From positions 248,001-312,000 of the forward strand of contig NZ_SOMG01000016.1 of NCBI RefSeq assembly GCF_004402045.1: a DNA stretch of 64,000 nt, written 5' to 3'. The notes beneath the pieces were generated by a model that saw only the letters and a list, made by a program, of their open reading frames with translations, did no database searches and had not been told where the DNA came from. The DNA is from Lelliottia nimipressuralis. Its GTDB lineage: Bacteria; Pseudomonadota; Gammaproteobacteria; Enterobacterales; Enterobacteriaceae. The position numbers and the translations under genes are program-made. Of this stretch, positions 52,573 through 63,344 are shown in pieces (within the stretch, counting starts at the first letter, position 1; every line of letters starts with the position of its first letter).

Positions 52573-52595
52573 TCGTTAAGCGAGGGGATAAAAAA

Positions 52596-54155
52596 ATGAT
52601 GCAAATGTTCAGTGGAGCTTCTTCGGGCGGATGGTTTGAAAAAGCGCAGCGCTTTGGCAAATCCTTTATGTTGCCTATCGCCGTGTTGCCTGCGGCGGGT
52701 CTGCTGCTGGGGATAGGCGGCGCGTTATCGAATCCGAATACGCTGACGGCTTATCCATTTTTAGATGTGGGCTGGCTGCAGGCGATTTTCACCATCATGA
52801 GCAGCGCAGGTTCAATCGTCTTTGCGAACCTCTCGGTGCTGTTTGCGGTTGGGGTGGCCGTCGGGCTGGCAAAAAGCGATAAGGGCACGGCTGGGCTGGC
52901 GGCGTTGCTCGCGTTTCTGGTGATGAATGCCACCATCAACGCGCTGCTGATCCTCACCGGAAAACTGGCGCATGAGAACCCGGGTGCCGTGGGGCAGGGC
53001 ATGACGCTGGGTATTCAGACGCTGGAAACCGGCGTGTTTGGCGGCGTGGTGATTGGGCTGGTGACCTGCGCGCTCCATCATCGGTTTAATAAAATTGCGC
53101 TTCCGCAGTTTCTCGGGTTCTTTGGCGGCTCACGCTTTGTCCCCATTATCAGCTCGCTGGCAGCGATACTCGTCGGGGCCGCAATGACCGTGGTCTGGCC
53201 GCATTTCCAGAAACTGATTTTTGGTCTGGGCGGGCTGGTGGATGCCACCGGCTATCTGGGTACTCTGCTGTACGGCTTCATTCTGCGCATGCTGGGCCCG
53301 TTTGGTTTGCACCACATCTTCTATCTGCCGTTCTGGACCACCGCGCTCGGCGGCAGTGAGATTGTCAACGGTCACCTTGTTGAGGGCACACAGCGGATCT
53401 TCTTCGCCCAACTGGCCGATCCCACCACGCGTCAGTTTTACGAAGGCACGTCACGTTTCATGTCCGGGCGCTTTATTACGATGATGTTTGGCCTGCTCGG
53501 CGCGTGTCTGGCGATGTACCACACGGCAAAACCCGAGAATAAAAAACGCGTTGCCGGGCTGCTGCTCTCTGCGGCATTAACCTCGTTCCTGACCGGGATT
53601 ACCGAGCCCATCGAGTTCTCCTTCCTGTTTATTGCGCCGGTGCTCTACGTCATCCATGCGCTGTTTGACGGGCTGGCATTTATGCTCGCGCACATGCTGC
53701 ATATCACCATCGGACAAACCTTCTCCGGCGGTTTTATCGACTTCGTGCTGTTCGGCATTTTGCAGGGCGAGGCCAAAACCCACTGGATGTTCGTCCCGCT
53801 GGTCGGCGTGCCGTGGTTCTTCCTTTACTACTTCACGTTCCGCTACCTGATTAACCGCTTCGATTTCGCCACGCCGGGCCGTGAAAAGGAGGCGGTGGCT
53901 GACGAGGTTACCCTCCCGCAAAGCGAACGTGCCGTGGCGGTGATCGCCGGATTAGGCGGAAAAGACAATCTGGAAGAGGTGGACTGCTGCGCCACGCGTC
54001 TTCGCGTCACGGTCAAAGACGGCAGCAAAGTGAATGACGCGGCGCTGAAAGCCACCGGCGCGCGCGGCGTTATCGTGCGCGGTAACGGTGTTCAGGTCAT
54101 TTATGGCCCGCACGTCACGATTATCAAAAACGAAGTGGAAGAGATCTTATCGTAA
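52596..54155 (+). CDS. PTS transporter EIICB, glucose/N-acetylglucosamine superfamily
   Basis: This is a sugar-specific EIIC-EIIB permease of the phosphotransferase system. The ATG at 52596 has GAGGGG at 52583-52587 and gives 519 residues; a GTG 39 bp upstream has no such site. The EIIC domain (about 10-420) starts [22 protein letters not shown] and includes [25 protein letters not shown] and [12 protein letters not shown]. The EIIB domain at the C-terminus carries the phosphocysteine Cys465 in [16 protein letters not shown]. There is no EIIA domain, so Crr or NagE would supply phosphate. The next gene, nanE, shares a TAATG junction. That points to N-acetylmannosamine or a related amino sugar as substrate (inference). 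Confidence 0.88.
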   Translation: MMQMFSGASSGGWFEKAQRFGKSFMLPIAVLPAAGLLLGIGGALSNPNTLTAYPFLDVGWLQAIFTIMSSAGSIVFANLSVLFAVGVAVGLAKSDKGTAGLAALLAFLVMNATINALLILTGKLAHENPGAVGQGMTLGIQTLETGVFGGVVIGLVTCALHHRFNKIALPQFLGFFGGSRFVPIISSLAAILVGAAMTVVWPHFQKLIFGLGGLVDATGYLGTLLYGFILRMLGPFGLHHIFYLPFWTTALGGSEIVNGHLVEGTQRIFFAQLADPTTRQFYEGTSRFMSGRFITMMFGLLGACLAMYHTAKPENKKRVAGLLLSAALTSFLTGITEPIEFSFLFIAPVLYVIHALFDGLAFMLAHMLHITIGQTFSGGFIDFVLFGILQGEAKTHWMFVPLVGVPWFFLYYFTFRYLINRFDFATPGREKEAVADEVTLPQSERAVAVIAGLGGKDNLEEVDCCATRLRVTVKDGSKVNDAALKATGARGVIVRGNGVQVIYGPHVTIIKNEVEEILS

Positions 54156-54862
54156 TGAAAACTGTACTGGATAACCTGAAGGGAAAACTGGTCGTCTCCT
54201 GTCAGGCGCTGGAAAACGAACCCTTGCACAGCCCGTTTATTATGTCGCGAATGGCGCTGGCGGCGGCGCAGGGTGGGGCTGCGGCCATTCGCGCCAACAG
54301 CGTGGTGGATATCGAGGCCATTAAACAGCAGGTGTCGTTGCCTGTTATCGGCATCATCAAACGGGATTATCCCGGGAGCGAGGTGTTTATCACCGCGACG
54401 ATGAAAGAAGTGGATGAGCTCATGACCGTCTCTCCGGAGATCGTTGCCCTTGACGCGACGGCGCGGGAACGCCCCGGGGGTGAACCCCTGGGCGGGCTGG
54501 TTACGCGCATCCGCTCACGTTATCCCTCGGTACTGCTGATGGCGGACATTTCCTCTGTAGACGAGGCCGAGATGGCGCAGGCGCTGGGTTTTGATTGCAT
54601 CGGAACCACGCTTTATGGCTATACGGCGGACACCGCGGGCCATTCGCTTCCGGAGAATGACTGTGCGTTCCTGAAGGCGGTGCTGGCAGCCGTTACGGTT
54701 CCCGTGGTTGCCGAAGGCAATGTGGATACCCCCGAGCGTGCGGCGAGGTGTCTGGCGCTGGGCGCGCATACGGTTGTTGTCGGCGGTGCGATCACCCGTC
54801 CCCAGCAAATTACTGAACGGTTTATGACGGCGATTGGCGCGCAAAGCACCGATGGAGCATGA
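54155..54862 (+). CDS. nanE: N-acetylmannosamine-6-phosphate 2-epimerase NanE
   Basis: NanE interconverts ManNAc-6-phosphate and GlcNAc-6-phosphate, the step that joins sialic-acid and ManNAc catabolism to the nag pathway. The 235-residue TIM-barrel protein has the family segments [23 protein letters not shown] (in outline), [43 protein letters not shown] and [13 protein letters not shown]. Its ATG overlaps the PTS stop (TAATG). It is not in a nanATEK cluster here, which suggests its role is to process the phosphosugar imported by the adjacent PTS rather than sialic acid alone. Confidence 0.92.
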   Translation: MKTVLDNLKGKLVVSCQALENEPLHSPFIMSRMALAAAQGGAAAIRANSVVDIEAIKQQVSLPVIGIIKRDYPGSEVFITATMKEVDELMTVSPEIVALDATARERPGGEPLGGLVTRIRSRYPSVLLMADISSVDEAEMAQALGFDCIGTTLYGYTADTAGHSLPENDCAFLKAVLAAVTVPVVAEGNVDTPERAARCLALGAHTVVVGGAITRPQQITERFMTAIGAQSTDGA

Positions 54863-54916
54863 CCATCCGGCGGGGATCTGCGATACTTATCGTTTATCCC
54901 CTTTACTGAGATGACT

Positions 54917-55588
54917 ATGCAGTACCCGATTAACGAGATGTTCCAGACCCTGCAAGGCGAGGGTTACTTTACCGGCGTTCCCGCTATCTTTATCCGTTTA
55001 CAGGGATGCCCGGTTGGCTGTGCCTGGTGTGATACCAAACATACGTGGGATAAGCTCGCAGATCGGGAAGTGTCGCTGTTTAGCATTCTGGCGAAAACCA
55101 AAGAGAGCGATAAGTGGGGCGCGGGCAGTTCAGAAGATCTGCTGGCCATTATTGGTCGACAGGGCTGGACGGCGCGCCACGTGGTGATCACCGGCGGTGA
55201 ACCCTGCATCCACGATCTGACACCGCTGACCGAGCTGCTCGAAAAGAACGGCTACAGCTGCCAGATTGAAACCAGCGGCACCCATGAAGTGCGCTGCTCG
55301 CACGCCACCTGGGTGACGGTCTCGCCAAAAGTGAATATGCGCGGCGGATATGATGTGCTGTCTCAGGCACTGGAGCGCGCGGATGAGATCAAGCACCCTG
55401 TCGGGCGCGTGCGTGATATCGAAGCGCTGGATGAACTGCTGGCTACGCTTGCGGATGAAAAGCAGCGGGTCATTGCCCTGCAGCCTATCAGTCAGAAAGA
55501 GGACGCGACGCGCCTGTGTATTGAAACCTGTATTGCGCGCAACTGGCGCCTGTCGATGCAGACGCACAAATACCTGAATATTGCCTAA
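54917..55588 (+). CDS. queE: 7-carboxy-7-deazaguanine synthase QueE
   Basis: QueE is a radical-SAM enzyme that converts 6-carboxy-tetrahydropterin to 7-carboxy-7-deazaguanine in queuosine biosynthesis; in E. coli it can also affect division under stress. The start at 54917 (MQYPINEMFQTLQGEG) gives 223 residues, the E. coli length; an ATG two codons earlier is less well spaced. The cluster-binding motif is CPVGCAWC (Cys31, Cys35, Cys38). VVITGGEPCIHD is the SAM-contacting GGE segment. It converges on queD across a REP pair. Confidence 0.96.
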   Translation: MQYPINEMFQTLQGEGYFTGVPAIFIRLQGCPVGCAWCDTKHTWDKLADREVSLFSILAKTKESDKWGAGSSEDLLAIIGRQGWTARHVVITGGEPCIHDLTPLTELLEKNGYSCQIETSGTHEVRCSHATWVTVSPKVNMRGGYDVLSQALERADEIKHPVGRVRDIEALDELLATLADEKQRVIALQPISQKEDATRLCIETCIARNWRLSMQTHKYLNIA

Positions 55589-55594
55589 AAAAAA

Positions 55595-55670
55595 GCCCGG
55601 TGGCGCTAGCGCTTACCGGGCCTACGGTTCGAAGCTCTTGTAGGCCGGGTAAGCGTCAGCGCCACCCGGC
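55595..55670. repeat. Pair of oppositely oriented REP palindromes between queE and queD
   Basis: The first unit (55595-55621) has GCCCGGT and ACCGGGC arms. The second (55644-55670) has GCCGGGT and ACCCGGC arms in the inverse sense, with 22 bases between. This BIME-like pair fills the gap between two convergent genes. A run of A before the first unit gives a T-run for the queD transcript on the minus strand. Confidence 0.85.
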
Positions 55671-55675
55671 AAGCA

Positions 55676-56038
55676 TCACTCCCCGCGATAGATACAGCCA
55701 GCGGTACAGGTCTCTTTGATCATCACCGCGCTCAGCAGCGGTACCAGCGGCTTCATCTGATCCCAAATCCATTTCGCCAGAACTTCGCTGGTCGGGTTTT
55801 CAAGGCCCGGGATATCATTCAGGTAGTAATGATCCAGACGATCGTAGGTCGGTTTAAACGCCGCCTTCAGTTCGGCAAAATCCATGATCCAACCGGTATG
55901 CGGATCAACTTCACCGGTGATCTCAAGACGCACCATAAACGAATGCCCGTGCAGACGGCCGCATTTATGCCCTTCAGGAACATGCGGAAGGTGGTGGGCG
56001 GCTTCGAAGGTGAAATCTTTAAATAGTGTGGTGGACAT
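55676..56038 (-). CDS. queD: 6-carboxy-5,6,7,8-tetrahydropterin synthase QueD
   Basis: QueD converts dihydroneopterin triphosphate to 6-carboxy-tetrahydropterin, the step before QueE. The 120-residue T-fold protein (121 in E. coli) has the zinc and catalytic motif CGRLHGHSF near residues 27-35, FEAAHHLP near 10-17 as the other zinc histidine, and the C-terminal [11 protein letters not shown]. It converges on queE. Confidence 0.95.
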   Translation of the reverse strand: MSTTLFKDFTFEAAHHLPHVPEGHKCGRLHGHSFMVRLEITGEVDPHTGWIMDFAELKAAFKPTYDRLDHYYLNDIPGLENPTSEVLAKWIWDQMKPLVPLLSAVMIKETCTAGCIYRGE

Positions 56039-56343
56039 GATCGCTCTCAGTAATGCGGAAAAAACCGCCGCATAGTACCGGAAAGCACAATTTTTAGCAT
56101 TAACTAAAACGGCTCTGAAGCCTGGCGTCTCGTTAACAGGCGTTTTTTGTGGTTTTTATTGATAATTTTCAGTGGGTTAATTAATCGGTTTTATCGCTAA
56201 GTATGACAACTAAAACAGGTTAGTCCATTTGGTTATTTATTATTTCCATCCCTTCTTTAATTGTTATTATCCTCGCCGTTAACCTTATCTCTAGTTTGGT
56301 CTTTTTGCATAAATTCCGCTTTGCTACTGGAACATAACAACGC
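56039..56343. promoter_or_regulatory. Divergent queD/cysJ regulatory region with probable CysB site
   Basis: This 305-bp divergent promoter region has a small hairpin (ATGCGG...CCGCAT, 56052-56072) next to queD. It also has AT-rich DNA from about 56150 to 56340 ahead of cysJ. The segment TTAGTCCATTTGGTTATT near 56220 resembles the region bound by CysB before E. coli cysJIH. CysB sites are loosely defined, so the exact boundary is inference. No coding sequence was seen. Confidence 0.45.
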
Positions 56344-58149
56344 ATGACAACACAGGCCCCACCTTCAAATTTGCTTCCCCTGAACCCGGAGCAACTGGCG
56401 CGCCTTCAGGCAGCCACCTCTGATTTTTCTCCCACTCAGCTTGCCTGGGTCTCCGGCTATTTCTGGGGAATGCTCAACCAGCAGCCTGGCGCTGTGGCAG
56501 GGGCACCGGCAACGGCCGTTGAAATTCCGGCCATTACCCTTATTTCCGCCTCGCAGACGGGCAATGCCCGCCGCGTGGCCGAGGCGCTGCGTGACGACCT
56601 GCTGGCCGCCAAACTGAACGTGAACCTGGTCAACGCCGGGGATTATAAATTTAAGCAAATCGCGTCGGAAAAACTGCTGGTGGTTGTCGCCTCTACCCAG
56701 GGTGAAGGTGAACCCGCTGAAGAAGCGGTGGCGCTGCACAAGTTCCTGTTCTCGAAAAAAGCGCCAAAACTGGATGGCACCGCGTTTGCCGTCTTTGGCC
56801 TGGGCGATACTTCTTATGAATTCTTCTGCCAGTCCGGTAAAGACTTCGACAGCAAGCTGGCGGAGCTGGGCGCAGAGCGCCTGCTGGACCGCGTTGACGC
56901 GGATGTTGAATACCAGCCCGCCGCCGCGGAATGGCGTGCGCGCATCGTTGAGGTGCTGAAAGCCCGCGTGCCGAAAGAGACGCCGGCACAGGCCGCGTTC
57001 ACCGCGACGGGTGCCGTTAACGACATTCACACCAGTCCGTACACTAAAGAGGCACCCCTGGCCGCGAGCCTGTCGGTGAATCAAAAGATCACCGGCCGCG
57101 ATTCGGAAAAAGACGTCCGCCATATCGAAATCGATCTCGGCGACTCCGGCCTGCGCTACCAGCCTGGCGATGCGCTGGGGGTCTGGTATCAGAACGATCC
57201 GGCGCTGGTGAAAGAGCTGGTTGAGCTGCTGTGGCTGAAAGGCACGGAGCCCGTCACCGTTGACGGGAAAACCCAGCCGCTTTCCGAAGCGCTGCAGTGG
57301 CATTTTGAGCTGACGGTGAACACCCCAAATATCGTCGAAAATTATGCCACCTTAACGCGCAGCGAATCCTTGCTGCCGCTGGTAGGCGACAAAGCGAAAC
57401 TGCATCATTACGCGGCGACCACGCCAATTGTCGATATGGTGCGTTTCTCTCCGGCGCAGCTGGATGCCGACGCGCTGATCGGCCTGCTGCGTCCGCTGGC
57501 TCCCCGCCTGTACTCCATCGCCTCTTCCCAGGCAGAGGTGGAAAGCGAAGTGCATATCACCGTGGGCGTAGTGCGTTATGACATCGAAGGCCGCGCCCGC
57601 GCGGGTGGGGCATCAAGCTTCCTCGCGGACCGCGTGGAAGAAGAGGGTGAAGTGCGCGTCTTTATTGAGCACAACGACAACTTCCGTCTGCCGACGAACC
57701 CGGAAACCCCTGTCATCATGATTGGCCCGGGCACCGGCATTGCGCCGTTCCGCGCCTTTATGCAGCAGCGCGCGGCGGACGAGGCACCGGGTAAAAACTG
57801 GCTGTTCTTCGGCAACCCGCACTTTACGGAAGATTTCCTCTACCAGGTTGAGTGGCAGCGCTACGTGAAAGAAGGCGTACTGACCCGCATCGATCTGGCC
57901 TGGTCCCGCGACCAGAAAGAAAAAGTATACGTACAAGACAAACTGCGCGAACAGGGCGCAGAGCTGTGGCGCTGGATCAATGACGGTGCCCACATTTATG
58001 TCTGCGGCGACGCTAATCGCATGGCGAAAGACGTTGAGCAGACACTGCTGGAAGTGATTGCCGAATTCGGCGGTATGGATGCCGAAACGGCGGATGAATT
58101 TTTAAGTGAGCTGCGCGTTGAGCGCCGTTATCAGCGAGATGTCTACTAA
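56344..58149 (+). CDS. cysJ: Sulfite reductase [NADPH] flavoprotein subunit CysJ
   Basis: CysJ passes electrons from NADPH via FAD and FMN to CysI for the six-electron reduction of sulfite. The product has 601 residues (599 in E. coli). The flavodoxin domain is at about 60-205 ([38 protein letters not shown]). The FAD-binding domain is at about 230-450 ([16 protein letters not shown]), and the NADPH domain at about 460-601 ([31 protein letters not shown]), ending in the aromatic RRYQRDVY. It shares a TAATG junction with cysI. Confidence 0.97.
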   Translation: MTTQAPPSNLLPLNPEQLARLQAATSDFSPTQLAWVSGYFWGMLNQQPGAVAGAPATAVEIPAITLISASQTGNARRVAEALRDDLLAAKLNVNLVNAGDYKFKQIASEKLLVVVASTQGEGEPAEEAVALHKFLFSKKAPKLDGTAFAVFGLGDTSYEFFCQSGKDFDSKLAELGAERLLDRVDADVEYQPAAAEWRARIVEVLKARVPKETPAQAAFTATGAVNDIHTSPYTKEAPLAASLSVNQKITGRDSEKDVRHIEIDLGDSGLRYQPGDALGVWYQNDPALVKELVELLWLKGTEPVTVDGKTQPLSEALQWHFELTVNTPNIVENYATLTRSESLLPLVGDKAKLHHYAATTPIVDMVRFSPAQLDADALIGLLRPLAPRLYSIASSQAEVESEVHITVGVVRYDIEGRARAGGASSFLADRVEEEGEVRVFIEHNDNFRLPTNPETPVIMIGPGTGIAPFRAFMQQRAADEAPGKNWLFFGNPHFTEDFLYQVEWQRYVKEGVLTRIDLAWSRDQKEKVYVQDKLREQGAELWRWINDGAHIYVCGDANRMAKDVEQTLLEVIAEFGGMDAETADEFLSELRVERRYQRDVY

Positions 58150-59861
58150 TGAGCGAAAAACATCCAGGGCCACTGGTGGTCGAAGGTAAACTGACAGACG
58201 CCGAGCGCATGAAGCTGGAAAGCAACTACCTGCGCGGCACCATTGCTGAAGATCTGAATGACGGTCTCACCGGCGGTTTCAAAGGCGACAACTTCCTGCT
58301 AATCCGTTTCCACGGCATGTATCAGCAGGATGACCGCGACATCCGCGCCGAGCGTGCTGAACAGAAGCTGGAGCCGCGTCATGCGATGCTGCTGCGCTGC
58401 CGCCTGCCGGGCGGGGTGATCACCACCAAACAGTGGCAGGCCATCGACAAGTTTGCGGGTGAAAACACGATTTACGGCAGCATCCGTCTGACCAACCGTC
58501 AGACCTTCCAGTTCCACGGCATTCTGAAGAAGAACGTGAAGCCGGTGCACCAGATGCTCCACTCCGTCGGGCTGGACGCGCTGGCGACTGCCAACGACAT
58601 GAACCGTAACGTGCTCTGTACCTCTAACCCGTATGAGTCCGAGCTGCACGCCGAAGCGTATGAGTGGGCGAAGAAGATCTCCGAGCACCTGCTGCCGCGC
58701 ACCCGCGCCTATGCGGAGATCTGGCTCGATCAGGAAAAAGTTGCCACCACGGACGAAGAGCCGATCCTCGGTCAGACCTATCTGCCGCGTAAGTTCAAAA
58801 CCACGGTGGTGATCCCGCCGCAGAACGACATCGACCTGCATGCCAACGACATGAACTTCGTGGCGATTGCAGAAAACGGCAAGCTGGTGGGCTTTAACCT
58901 GCTGGTGGGCGGCGGCCTGTCCATTGAGCACGGTAACAAGAAAACCTATGCCCGCACTGCGAGCGAGTTCGGCTTCCTGCCGCTGGAGCACACGCTGGCC
59001 GTGGCGGAAGCGGTGGTCACCACCCAGCGCGACTGGGGCAACCGTACCGACCGTAAAAACGCGAAAACCAAATACACCCTGGAGCGCGTGGGCGTTGAGA
59101 CGTTCAAAGAGGAAGTGGAGCGTCGTGCGGGGATCAAATTTGAGCCTGTTCGCCCTTACGAATTCACCGGCCGCGGCGATCGTATTGGCTGGGTCAAAGG
59201 CATCGACAATAAATGGCACCTGACGCTGTTTATCGAAAACGGCCGTATCCTGGACTATCCGGGCCGTCCGCTGAAAACCGGTCTGCTGGAAATTGCGAAG
59301 ATCCATAAAGGCGAGTTCCGCATTACCGCTAACCAGAATCTGATAATTGCCGGCGTGCCTGAGAGCCAGAAGGCGAAGATAGAGAAGCTGGCGCGCGAGC
59401 ACGGGTTGATGGATGCGGTCAAACCGCAGCGTGAAAACTCGATGGCCTGCGTGTCGTTCCCGACCTGCCCGCTGGCGATGGCTGAAGCGGAACGTTTCCT
59501 GCCGTCATTTACTGACAAAGTGGAAGCGATTCTGGAAAAACACGGCATTCCGGACGAGCATATTGTTATGCGCGTCACCGGCTGCCCGAACGGCTGCGGT
59601 CGTGCGATGCTGGCCGAGCTGGGGCTGGTGGGTAAAGCGCCGGGTCGCTACAACGTACACCTCGGCGGTAACTGTATGGGGACGCGTATTCCGCGGATGT
59701 ATCGCGAAAATATCACGGAACCGGAAATTCTCGATTCCATCGACGAGCTTGTCGGGCGCTGGGCGAAAGAGCGCGAAGCGGGTGAAGGCTTCGGCGACTT
59801 TACGGTGCGTGCGGGCATCATTCGCCCGGTGCTCGATCCCGCCAGGGATTTCTGGGAGTAA
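58149..59861 (+). CDS. cysI: Sulfite reductase [NADPH] hemoprotein subunit CysI
   Basis: CysI holds a 4Fe-4S cluster bridged to siroheme and reduces sulfite to sulfide. The product has 570 residues. Cluster cysteines are Cys434 and Cys440 ([16 protein letters not shown]) plus Cys479 and Cys483 ([11 protein letters not shown]), the numbering of the E. coli enzyme. N-terminal substrate-side arginines appear in [15 protein letters not shown]. It is 15 bp from cysH and its siroheme is supplied by CysG, encoded in this same window. Confidence 0.97.
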   Translation: MSEKHPGPLVVEGKLTDAERMKLESNYLRGTIAEDLNDGLTGGFKGDNFLLIRFHGMYQQDDRDIRAERAEQKLEPRHAMLLRCRLPGGVITTKQWQAIDKFAGENTIYGSIRLTNRQTFQFHGILKKNVKPVHQMLHSVGLDALATANDMNRNVLCTSNPYESELHAEAYEWAKKISEHLLPRTRAYAEIWLDQEKVATTDEEPILGQTYLPRKFKTTVVIPPQNDIDLHANDMNFVAIAENGKLVGFNLLVGGGLSIEHGNKKTYARTASEFGFLPLEHTLAVAEAVVTTQRDWGNRTDRKNAKTKYTLERVGVETFKEEVERRAGIKFEPVRPYEFTGRGDRIGWVKGIDNKWHLTLFIENGRILDYPGRPLKTGLLEIAKIHKGEFRITANQNLIIAGVPESQKAKIEKLAREHGLMDAVKPQRENSMACVSFPTCPLAMAEAERFLPSFTDKVEAILEKHGIPDEHIVMRVTGCPNGCGRAMLAELGLVGKAPGRYNVHLGGNCMGTRIPRMYRENITEPEILDSIDELVGRWAKEREAGEGFGDFTVRAGIIRPVLDPARDFWE

Positions 59862-59876
59862 CCACGAGAGGTAATT

Positions 59877-60611
59877 ATGTCCGTACTCGATCTAAACGCG
59901 CTTAACGAACTGCCAAAAGTCGAACGCATTCTGGCACTCGCAGAAACCAACGCCCAGCTGGAAAAGCTGGACGCCGAAGGGCGCGTGGCGTGGGCGCTGG
60001 AAAACCTGCCGGGAGATTACGTGCTGTCGTCGAGCTTTGGTATTCAGGCGGCGGTCAGTTTGCACCTGGTGAATCAGATCCGTCCGGACATTCCGGTGAT
60101 CCTCACCGATACCGGCTACCTGTTCCCGGAAACCTACCAGTTTATCGATGAGCTGACGGACAAGCTCAAGCTGAACCTGAAAGTCTATCGCGCGACGGAA
60201 AGCGCGGCCTGGCAGGAGGCACGCTACGGCAAACTGTGGGAACAAGGCGTTGAGGGCATTGAGAAATACAATGAGATCAACAAAGTCGAGCCGATGAACC
60301 GCGCGCTGAAAGAGCTTAATGCACAGACGTGGTTCGCAGGTTTGCGCCGGGAACAGTCCGGTAGCCGCGCCACGCTGCCTGTGCTGGCGGTGCAGCGCGG
60401 GGTCTTTAAAGTGCTGCCGATTATCGACTGGGATAACCGGACGGTGTACCAGTACCTGCAAAAACACGGGCTGAAGTACCATCCGCTGTGGGATCAGGGC
60501 TACCTGTCAGTGGGCGACACCCACACCACGCGTAAATGGGAACCGGGAATGGCGGAAGAAGAGACGCGATTCTTTGGGCTGAAGCGCGAGTGCGGGTTGC
60601 ACGAAGGGTGA
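59877..60611 (+). CDS. cysH: Phosphoadenosine phosphosulfate (PAPS) reductase CysH
   Basis: CysH reduces PAPS to sulfite with thioredoxin. The 244-residue PP-loop-related protein has [15 protein letters not shown] as its modified nucleotide loop and [14 protein letters not shown]. The C-terminal catalytic motif is RECGLH with Cys239. GAGAGG precedes the ATG. It ends the cysJIH operon. Two REP units follow. E. coli places its cas3-cas operon directly beyond this gene, but here iap follows at once. Confidence 0.96.
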   Translation: MSVLDLNALNELPKVERILALAETNAQLEKLDAEGRVAWALENLPGDYVLSSSFGIQAAVSLHLVNQIRPDIPVILTDTGYLFPETYQFIDELTDKLKLNLKVYRATESAAWQEARYGKLWEQGVEGIEKYNEINKVEPMNRALKELNAQTWFAGLRREQSGSRATLPVLAVQRGVFKVLPIIDWDNRTVYQYLQKHGLKYHPLWDQGYLSVGDTHTTRKWEPGMAEEETRFFGLKRECGLHEG

Positions 60612-60620
60612 TGTCATTTT

Positions 60621-60695
60621 GCCCGGTGGCGCTGCGCTTACCGGGCCTACAAAGGCACGAGACGTAGGCCCGGTAAGGCGTAGCCGCCACCGGGC
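60621..60695. repeat. Pair of REP palindromes between cysH and iap
   Basis: Unit one (60621-60646) is identical to that at 24624-24649. Unit two (60668-60695) has GCCCGGT and ACCGGGC arms with a different centre (AAGGCGTAGCCGCC). They occupy nearly all of the 93-bp gap between convergent genes. Confidence 0.87.
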
Positions 60696-60704
60696 TTAAC
60701 TACC

Positions 60705-61748
60705 TCAGGCTTTCCCCGCTTTTGCCAGCTCTTTCACCAGCGGCAGCATCACTTTCACAACATCCCGGCTGCGGTGTTCAATGCGCTGCGGCAGGGCGCT
60801 ATCAATGTGCTGCTGATTATCCAGCATCACGTTATGCCAGCTTGTCCCGTTCGGGAAGGCTTTCGATTTGGCCCGCTGCTGATAGCCATCTTTCTTGCCC
60901 AATGCCCAGTTTGTCGCTTCCACGTACAGCACCGGAATGCCTGCCTTATCGAATACTTCCCCGTCGTTGCAACAGCCCGTACCTCGGGGATAGCCCGGGT
61001 TACCGCCGGGGTTGCTGGTGGCATAAACCCCGTGGCTGCGGGCAATCGCCAGTGCCCGGTCGCGCGTCAGTTTCCGCACGGTACCCGGCGTGCTCTGTCC
61101 GCTGTTGAAATAAAGCTTATCGCCGACGATCAGGTTATCGAGGTTGATCACCAGCAGCGTATTTTTCTTCTCCTCAGCGCTCATGCGCTTCAGGAGGTTC
61201 TCAGCGCCGAGTTTGCCCTCTTCTTCACCGCTGGTGGCAACGAAACGAATGCCATATTGGGTTGGAATATCTTTCATCCGCTCGGCCAGTTCGAGCATCA
61301 CGCCCAGGCCTGCCGCGTTATCGTCCATACCCTGTAGCGTCAGCCCGCCGAGGTTGTTATCCGTATCGGCGTCACTCAACGGCGCGTAGGTATCCAGGTG
61401 CGCCATAATAATAATCTGCTCATTCGCGCTACCTTCATGCGCCGCAATAACCGTACTGCCGGTCACGTTATGCCAGTTTTTACTTTTATTTCTGGAGGTA
61501 TAAACGTAGCGGCTGTGAAACGTGCGGATATCGCTCTGGTAACCCATGTCGGCAAACTGCTGGCGAATATAATCAGCGGAGAGCATTTCCGCCGGTGAGC
61601 CGGTCATGCGCCCAGGGAAGACGGTGGCAATATGCCGCGCCTGTAGATTGGCGATTTCACCATACGGTTGATTTTTTGCCTGAGCCGGAAGGATAAAGCA
61701 AACGCCGAGCGCCAGGGCTACGATACGGTGGCGCGTTGCGGAAAACAT
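60705..61748 (-). CDS. iap: Aminopeptidase Iap (alkaline phosphatase isozyme conversion)
   Basis: Iap is a periplasmic M28-family zinc aminopeptidase that removes the N-terminal arginine of alkaline phosphatase. The product has 347 residues (345 in E. coli). The Sec signal MFSATRHRIVALALGVCFILPAQA is followed by the mature start KNQPYGEI (cleavage after AQA). Zinc-ligand segments are IIMAHLDTYAPLS, GMDDNAAGLGVMLELAER and TSGEEEGKLGAENL. It converges on cysH and is divergent from cysG. Confidence 0.94.
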   Translation of the reverse strand: MFSATRHRIVALALGVCFILPAQAKNQPYGEIANLQARHIATVFPGRMTGSPAEMLSADYIRQQFADMGYQSDIRTFHSRYVYTSRNKSKNWHNVTGSTVIAAHEGSANEQIIIMAHLDTYAPLSDADTDNNLGGLTLQGMDDNAAGLGVMLELAERMKDIPTQYGIRFVATSGEEEGKLGAENLLKRMSAEEKKNTLLVINLDNLIVGDKLYFNSGQSTPGTVRKLTRDRALAIARSHGVYATSNPGGNPGYPRGTGCCNDGEVFDKAGIPVLYVEATNWALGKKDGYQQRAKSKAFPNGTSWHNVMLDNQQHIDSALPQRIEHRSRDVVKVMLPLVKELAKAGKA

Positions 61749-61885
61749 AGTGAGTCCTTAAAAACAGAGCAAAATTTTAACCCGCCTAGTATGAAACTGT
61801 GATCGCCCATACACAATTTGAATTGCTCTTAAATGCCCGAAATTTCGCGTGTTAAGCACTTTTTGATATTTGCTTTTTCATCGCG

Positions 61886-61951
61886 TTATTCCATTGAGTA
61901 ACTACTCATTCCAATTCGTAATTTCATTCAGTCTAAGCCGCCCCCTATAGT
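61886..61951 (+). promoter_or_regulatory. Predicted cysG-cysD promoter with possible CysB site
   Basis: A -10-like TATAGT at 61946-61951 and a weak -35 TTCATT at 61923-61928 are spaced 17 bp. Upstream, TTATTCCATTGAGTAACTAC and the following TCATTCCAAT (61886-61915) contain repeated ATTCCA elements and the inverted repeat GAGTA-AC-TACTC. The arrangement suits a CysB-activated promoter. The assignment is by eye only. Confidence 0.45.
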
Positions 61952-61985
61952 CCCTCTATTCCTTGCTGTTAGTGAGTTGTTGCTT

Positions 61986-63344
61986 GTGGACTATCTGCCC
62001 TTATTTGCTGCGATTAAAGAGAAACCGGTACTGGTTGTCGGTACGGGTGAGATTGCCGATCGCAAAATCGCGTTTCTCAAGCGCGCAGGTGCGCAGGTGC
62101 AGGTCGTCACAGAGGCGGATTTCGATGAATCACAAATCGACAGCGTGGTGCTGGTGATTGCGGCGACCGAAGATCGCGAGCTGAACCGGCGCGTCTCCGA
62201 CGCCGCTCAGGCGCGTTACCGCCTGGTGAACGTGGTCGACGACCAGCCTTTGTGCTCGTTTATCTTCCCGTCGATTGTCGACAGATCTCCGCTGCTGGTC
62301 GCCATCTCTTCCGGCGGCACCGCACCGGTACTGGTGCGCGTGCTGCGTGAAAAAATCGAAGCGCTGCTGCCAACCAGCCTTGGGCGTATGGCGGAGAAAG
62401 CCAGCTACTGGCGCAACCATCTGAAAACTCGCCTGACCAGCGTAACGGAACGCCGTCGCTTCTGGGAGCGCGTGTTTCGCGGCCGCTTTGCCAGCCTGAT
62501 GCATGCCGGTAATGAGACGGCGGCGCAAAAAATCCTCGAAGACGAACTGGACAACCCCGGCAGTACGGGCGGGGAGATCATTCTGGTGGGTGCAGGGCCG
62601 GGCGATGCCGGGCTTCTGACGCTGCGTGGCCTGCAGGTGCTGCAGGACGCGGACGTGGTGTTCTATGACCATCTGGTCACCGACGGCGTGCGCGAACTGA
62701 TCCGTCGCGACGCGGAGCAAATCTGCGTTGGCAAACGGGCTGGCGAACACTCCGTCCCGCAGCACGACACCAACCAGATGCTGATTGACGCCGCCAAAGC
62801 GGGTAAAACCGTGGTGCGCCTGAAAGGTGGCGATCCGTTTATCTTCGGCCGCGGCGGAGAAGAGCTGCAGGCGGCAGCCGAAGCCGGGGTGCCGTTCCAG
62901 GTGGTGCCAGGCATCACGGCGGCCTCTGCGGTAACGGCCTACGCCGGTATTCCGCTGACCCACCGCGATTACGCCCAGAGCGTGACCTTTGTGACCGGCC
63001 ACTACAAGGCCGACAGCACGCCGTTTGACTGGTCGCACCTCGCCCAGAGCCGACAGACGCTGGCTATCTACATGGGCACGATGAAGGCGGCGGACATCAG
63101 CGAACAACTTATCCAGCACGGTCGCGCAGCGACGACGCCCGTTGCCGTCATTTCTCGCGGTACGCGCGTCGATCAGCACGTTGCTATCGGCACGCTTAAC
63201 GATCTTGCAACCCTGGCGAAAGACGCCCCGATGCCCGCCCTGATCGTGGTGGGGGAAGTGGTGCAGTTGCACAGCACGCTCGCCTGGTTTCAGCACACAA
63301 CCGACACAGAAGGCTTCGGCGCTTCTGTCATAAATTTGGCTTAA
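61986..63344 (+). CDS. cysG: Siroheme synthase CysG (trifunctional)
   Basis: CysG methylates uroporphyrinogen III twice, oxidises precorrin-2 and inserts iron to give siroheme, the cofactor of CysI. The GTG at 61986 ([14 protein letters not shown]) with GTGAG upstream gives 452 residues; an in-frame TTG at 61977 is the alternative. The N-terminal dehydrogenase/chelatase domain (about 1-205) has [15 protein letters not shown] and [21 protein letters not shown]. The SAM methyltransferase domain has [33 protein letters not shown] and [22 protein letters not shown]. Sequence divergence from E. coli CysG is clear, so this is the separate cysD-linked type found in Enterobacter and Klebsiella. It lies nine bases before cysD. 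Confidence 0.92.
   Translation: MDYLPLFAAIKEKPVLVVGTGEIADRKIAFLKRAGAQVQVVTEADFDESQIDSVVLVIAATEDRELNRRVSDAAQARYRLVNVVDDQPLCSFIFPSIVDRSPLLVAISSGGTAPVLVRVLREKIEALLPTSLGRMAEKASYWRNHLKTRLTSVTERRRFWERVFRGRFASLMHAGNETAAQKILEDELDNPGSTGGEIILVGAGPGDAGLLTLRGLQVLQDADVVFYDHLVTDGVRELIRRDAEQICVGKRAGEHSVPQHDTNQMLIDAAKAGKTVVRLKGGDPFIFGRGGEELQAAAEAGVPFQVVPGITAASAVTAYAGIPLTHRDYAQSVTFVTGHYKADSTPFDWSHLAQSRQTLAIYMGTMKAADISEQLIQHGRAATTPVAVISRGTRVDQHVAIGTLNDLATLAKDAPMPALIVVGEVVQLHSTLAWFQHTTDTEGFGASVINLA

Noticed and set aside
60612..61976. CRISPR array near iap
   Set aside because: No regularly spaced direct repeats were found; the repeated sequence is two REP palindromes.
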